DNA from: JBBSWB01 sp038046465
GTDB taxonomy: Archaea; Nanobdellota; Nanobdellia; Woesearchaeales; GW2011-AR9
Assembly: GCA_038046465.1 (NCBI GenBank)
Contig: JBBSWB010000085.1
Location: 1 to 14,628, forward strand
Direction: 5' to 3'
DNA length: 14,628 bases
Below the pieces are notes generated by a model, which did not search any database, was not told where the DNA came from, and saw only the letters and a program-made list of their open reading frames with translations. The number at the start of each line of letters is the position of its first letter. Position 1 is the stretch's first letter. A program made the position numbers and the translations under genes. Positions 12,373 to 14,628 of this stretch are shown here, in pieces.

Positions 12373-13164
12373 ATGGCAATGAAACCTTACATTGGAATAA
12401 CTGGTCCGGTTAATGTTCAGGAAACAAGAGAAATTTGCAGAGAATTTTCTGAAGCAGGTTATTCCATAGATGCTCCCCACATTCCGATGCTTGGTTTTTT
12501 AGTGAGCTATAAAACCCTTAATGGACAACCAACCTCAAACAGAAGATATCCTCCGGTAAGCACGCTTTCTGAATTGTTACAAGCAACCGAGGGAAAAGTT
12601 TTAACCATGATTCATTATAATTCCAAAGAAAGGGATTCGTTATCTAACCAAGTTGCGCAAATTTTTGATGGAATTTATGAAACTGGATTATGTAAAGCAA
12701 TTCAGCTAAATATTGTTTGGCCGGACCTTAGTCAAGTAGCAAAGATAAAAGAACAACATCCAGAAATGCAAATTGTTTTTCAAGCATCGCATACGGCCAT
12801 GGATGGAAAAACACCAAATCAGATCGCAACTGGAGTTAAAACTTACGGAGACTCAATTAGTTATGTTCTTATCGATCCGTCTGGTGGAAGGGGTATGCCT
12901 TTTGATTTAGAATCTTCAGTGGCAATTTATTCCGAATTAAGAGAACAATGTCCTGCTTTAACGGTTGGATTTGCGGGAGGATTTACCGGAGAAAATGTAG
13001 CTTCAAGATTAAAAGAAATTCTTCAACAAATTGGAGAAAGTAATTTTTGTATTGATGCAGAAGGGGGCTTACGAGATAAAATAACTTCTGCTTACGGAGA
13101 CGATTTACTAAATCTTAAAAAAGTAAGAGAATATCTTCAATCTACTGCTTCAGTTTTAAAGTAA
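12373..13164 (+). CDS. TrpF-like TIM-barrel protein
   Basis: The 263-aa protein has the C-terminal half of a phosphoribosylanthranilate isomerase-like barrel. ILIDPSGGRG-like YVLIDPSGGRGMPFD (164-178) includes Asp168. VGFAGGFTGENV (198-209) and CIDAEGGLRD (226-235) form the phosphate-binding loops. In true TrpF, a Cys in the first strand (KICG) is the general base. Here the strand reads YIGITGP with no Cys, so classical PRAI activity is doubtful. No other trp gene is in the window. It probably binds a phosphorylated sugar-type ligand and catalyses an unknown reaction. Start ATG 12373; ATG 12379 is possible. It lies 21 bp after the protease gene, so co-transcription is possible, and it converges with the helical repeat gene. 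Confidence 0.75.
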   Translation: MAMKPYIGITGPVNVQETREICREFSEAGYSIDAPHIPMLGFLVSYKTLNGQPTSNRRYPPVSTLSELLQATEGKVLTMIHYNSKERDSLSNQVAQIFDGIYETGLCKAIQLNIVWPDLSQVAKIKEQHPEMQIVFQASHTAMDGKTPNQIATGVKTYGDSISYVLIDPSGGRGMPFDLESSVAIYSELREQCPALTVGFAGGFTGENVASRLKEILQQIGESNFCIDAEGGLRDKITSAYGDDLLNLKKVREYLQSTASVLK

Positions 13165-13208
13165 AAAATACTTTTTAAATATTATAAAGTTTAATAGAAT
13201 TAATATTC

Positions 13209-13544
13209 TTATCTTTGGCGATAATCTTTTGCTTTAACTTCAGCAATTCGTGGAGAAATATCTGCTCCAATTTTACTAGCATATTGTTCTGCTAAAGAAA
13301 GGCAGTAATCTCTTACCGGAGCGTTTCCTCTTCGGGCAAATTGTCTGGCTCTGGAAAGGTTTAATCGGCATGCTGTTTCATAGCATGTTTGTTCTACATC
13401 AGCTACTAAATTAGAAATATCTTTTTTTCTGCCAGCATACTTTTTGGCTAAACCAAGGTAATACGTAGTATTAGAAACATAACCTTGCACAGCGTACTCT
13501 GCTGCAATAGCAACTAAGTCATCAATTATTTTAGTTTTAGTCAT
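13209..13544 (-). CDS. small helical protein with two tandem repeats
   Basis: This 111-aa soluble, all-helical protein is made of two copies of a unit of about 45 aa offset by 52-53 residues. Positions A14, Y17, A18, G21, Y29, L32, A33, Y36, A37, D42-I43-S44, A48, V50 and Y55 match A66, F69, A70, G73, Y80, L84, A85, Y88, A89, D95-I96-S97, A101, V103 and Y108. The pattern suggests a TPR-like or four-helix arrangement used in binding another protein. It is rich in Arg and Lys, with pI likely high. No family is recognised. It converges with the TrpF-like gene (44-bp gap). A TATA box lies at 13598-13607, next to a MITE insertion. No clear Shine-Dalgarno before the ATG. Confidence 0.72.
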   Translation of the reverse strand: MTKTKIIDDLVAIAAEYAVQGYVSNTTYYLGLAKKYAGRKKDISNLVADVEQTCYETACRLNLSRARQFARRGNAPVRDYCLSLAEQYASKIGADISPRIAEVKAKDYRQR

Positions 13545-13597
13545 TTTTTATGTCTGTATCAGTCAGGGTTAAAATTTTTATCAAGAAATATATCTCA

Positions 13598-13607
13598 TTT
13601 ATAAATT
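13598..13607 (-). promoter_or_regulatory. TATA box of the helical repeat gene
   Basis: ATTTATAAAT lies 54-63 bp upstream of the ATG on the minus strand, predicting a leader of about 30 nt. The adjacent MITE begins 12 bp further upstream. Confidence 0.45.
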
Positions 13608-13619
13608 TTTTGGTTTTGT

Positions 13620-13794
13620 GGCACTATCCGTTTTATGAGTGATACATTTCTCAAATCACTCACTTTTTTCTTAGTTCTATTTTTGGACTTACAAGAAATG
13701 CAGTAGAGAGGAGCTTAAAACAAGAATATTTCTTAACTACTCGCCAAAGCTAATTACAAAAACGAGCAAAATCACTCACTTTTCGAATTGTGCC
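13620..13794 (+). mobile_element. MITE-like element, copy 2, 175 bp
   Basis: Starts GGCACTATCCG and ends CGAATTGTGCC. It is flanked by GGTTTTGT on the left (13612-13619) and shares the next GGTTTTGT (13795-13802) with copy 3. By eye it is identical to copies 1 and 3. A TGAGTGAT/ATCACTCA hairpin lies near the left end (13636-13662). It carries no open frame of note. Confidence 0.9.
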
Positions 13795-13802
13795 GGTTTT
13801 GT

Positions 13803-13977
13803 GGCACTATCCGTTTTATGAGTGATACATTTCTCAAATCACTCACTTTTTTCTTAGTTCTATTTTTGGACTTACAAGAAATGCAGTAGAGAGGAGCTTA
13901 AAACAAGAATATTTCTTAACTACTCGCCAAAGCTAATTACAAAAACGAGCAAAATCACTCACTTTTCGAATTGTGCC
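13803..13977 (+). mobile_element. MITE-like element, copy 3, tandem with copy 2
   Basis: Identical to copy 2 by eye and in the same orientation, with period 183 bp (175 + 8). GGTTTTGT bounds it on both sides (13795-13802, 13978-13985), so the array reads duplication, element, duplication, element, duplication. The rest of the 578-bp gap between genes (13545-14122) is AT-rich DNA with the two flanking promoters. Confidence 0.9.
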
Positions 13978-14092
13978 GGTTTTGTCACCACCAGTGCCGG
14001 AGGATAATTATAGATATTATTTAGTTTTCTTTTTAATCAAAGGTTAGATATTTCTAAATATTAATTTTAAAGTTATACCTTAATTCACAAGC

Positions 14093-14100
14093 TTTATAAA
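14093..14100 (+). promoter_or_regulatory. TATA box of the last gene
   Basis: TTTATAAA lies 23-30 bp ahead of the ATG at 14123, with no Shine-Dalgarno between them. This fits a leaderless transcript. Confidence 0.6.
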
Positions 14101-14122
14101 GAAATGTTTACCCTCCCTAAAA

Positions 14123-14563
14123 ATGGGAATATTTACTAACGAATATGGGGAATTAAAATTTGGAGTGGTTATACCTGTTATCGGGGTAGTAATTGGAACA
14201 GTTGTTGGTGGATGCTGTAGTATGTTAAACAGTTATGATTATTCTTCTGGTTCTAGAGCAGGAATGGTTAATAGGGTCGCTAGAAAAGGCCTTATCTGGA
14301 AAACTCATGAAGGGCAGATGGCTTTAGAGGGTATTGTTTCTGGTGGCGAAAGTATGGGTGCAAATGTTTGGGAGTTTAGTATTGATAATCAAACTAGACA
14401 TGGTGAAAATGTTTTTGAATTATCAAAAAAATTAAATGATGCACTAGAATCTGGACAAAAAGTTAAAGTTAATTATATTTCAGTTATTGGCGGATGGCCT
14501 TGGAGAGGCTCAACTAATAATTATATCCAAAGTGTTGAACCGATTGTAAAAGTAGAAAAGTAA
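14123..14563 (+). CDS. small membrane-anchored protein of a family shared with bacteria
   Basis: The 146-aa protein has one hydrophobic helix at about 13-32 ending in GGCC. A conserved block follows, SSGSRAGMVNRVARKGLIWKTHEGQ (41-65), then a W-F-S-I strand (83-87), a short helix (ELSKKLNDALESG) and a final RGSTNNYIQSVEPI. From memory, Bacteroidetes genomes encode small proteins with the same GSR-G-V-KLSKKGL-KTWEGEL pattern and a closing RG-T-Y-V block, often mislabelled as 6-phosphogluconate dehydrogenase. The fold may be a small beta domain outside the membrane; the function is unknown. The two adjacent cysteines (31 and 32) could allow lipidation. The start is ATG 14123, leaderless. Transfer between bacteria and archaea is possible but not shown. 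Confidence 0.75.
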   Translation: MGIFTNEYGELKFGVVIPVIGVVIGTVVGGCCSMLNSYDYSSGSRAGMVNRVARKGLIWKTHEGQMALEGIVSGGESMGANVWEFSIDNQTRHGENVFELSKKLNDALESGQKVKVNYISVIGGWPWRGSTNNYIQSVEPIVKVEK

Positions 14564-14599
14564 ATTCGTTTGTTTTTTAATATAGCTTCTGAGCAAGAA

Positions 14600-14624
14600 A
14601 TCCCCCCGCTTTAGCGTTGGGGAT
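14600..14624. mobile_element. hairpin like an IS200/IS605-family end, element beyond the window
   Basis: ATCCCC (14600-14605) pairs with GGGGAT (14619-14624), continued by CGC/GCG (14607-14609, 14614-14616) with loop TTTA. This imperfect C-rich/G-rich hairpin with TTTA loop and a trailing GATGAAT resembles the subterminal hairpins of IS200/IS605 and TnpB elements. No tnpA or tnpB lies upstream in the window, so the element would extend past 14628, or this is a solo end. Confidence 0.5.
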
Positions 14625-14628
14625 GAAT

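Noticed and set aside
13620..13977. CRISPR-like tandem repeat
   Set aside because: The 175-bp units have terminal inverted repeats and 8-bp duplications, which is a transposable element pattern; there are no short repeats with unique spacers.

Overview
The window is AT-rich DNA from an archaeon, most likely a DPANN lineage of the Woesearchaeota/Pacearchaeota type. The grounds are an archaeal ATP-dependent DNA ligase, a METTL5-type NPPF methyltransferase, a MgtC/DUF4010 membrane protein, a small MKLTIDT-type protein, TATA boxes 22-33 bp ahead of start codons without a Shine-Dalgarno (leaderless genes), and GGTG/GGAGG ribosome sites on others. The lineage is an inference. No rRNA, tRNA or CRISPR array is visible.

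Layout. 1-2040 (minus strand): alpha/beta hydrolase cut by the window edge, a catalytic-domain-only tyrosine recombinase, and a lone ferritin-like protein closely resembling the cargo domain of the Pyrococcus furiosus encapsulin fusion. 2053-2183: structured element A. 2484-3810: a small lipoprotein, a one-helix membrane-anchored protein, and a coiled-coil/winged-helix regulator on the opposite strand. 4158-5933: rRNA-type methyltransferase, JAMM metalloprotease-like protein and the small MKLTIDT protein, all rightward. 5961-6101: structured element B, related to A. 6103-7986 (minus strand): MgtC/DUF4010 membrane protein with a hairpin-rich leader, inverted-repeat element C, and a small membrane protein. 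8146-9066: Fic AMPylase bracketed by related hairpins. 9371-12351: DNA ligase, GNAT acetyltransferase and secreted matrixin-like protease. 12373-13544: TrpF-like TIM barrel converging on a helical repeat protein. 14123-14563: small membrane-anchored protein. The window ends in a hairpin like an IS200/IS605 end.

Mobile DNA. Three identical 175-bp MITE-like elements are present, one inverted at 9151-9325 and two tandem at 13620-13977. Each has short terminal inverted repeats and 8-bp target duplications. The tandem pair shares its middle duplication. At both sites the same element end lies 12-14 bp upstream of a TATA box that drives transcription away from the element.

Most interesting. (1) Elements A and B share an unpaired core and a GC helix, while the surrounding helices keep pairing with different sequence. 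This is the signature of a structured RNA (or structure-dependent DNA element) that I do not recognise. (2) The promoter-facing MITE family. (3) The stand-alone encapsulin-type ferritin with a 14-bp palindrome between its TATA box and ribosome site. (4) The possibly switchable leader of the MgtC/DUF4010 gene.
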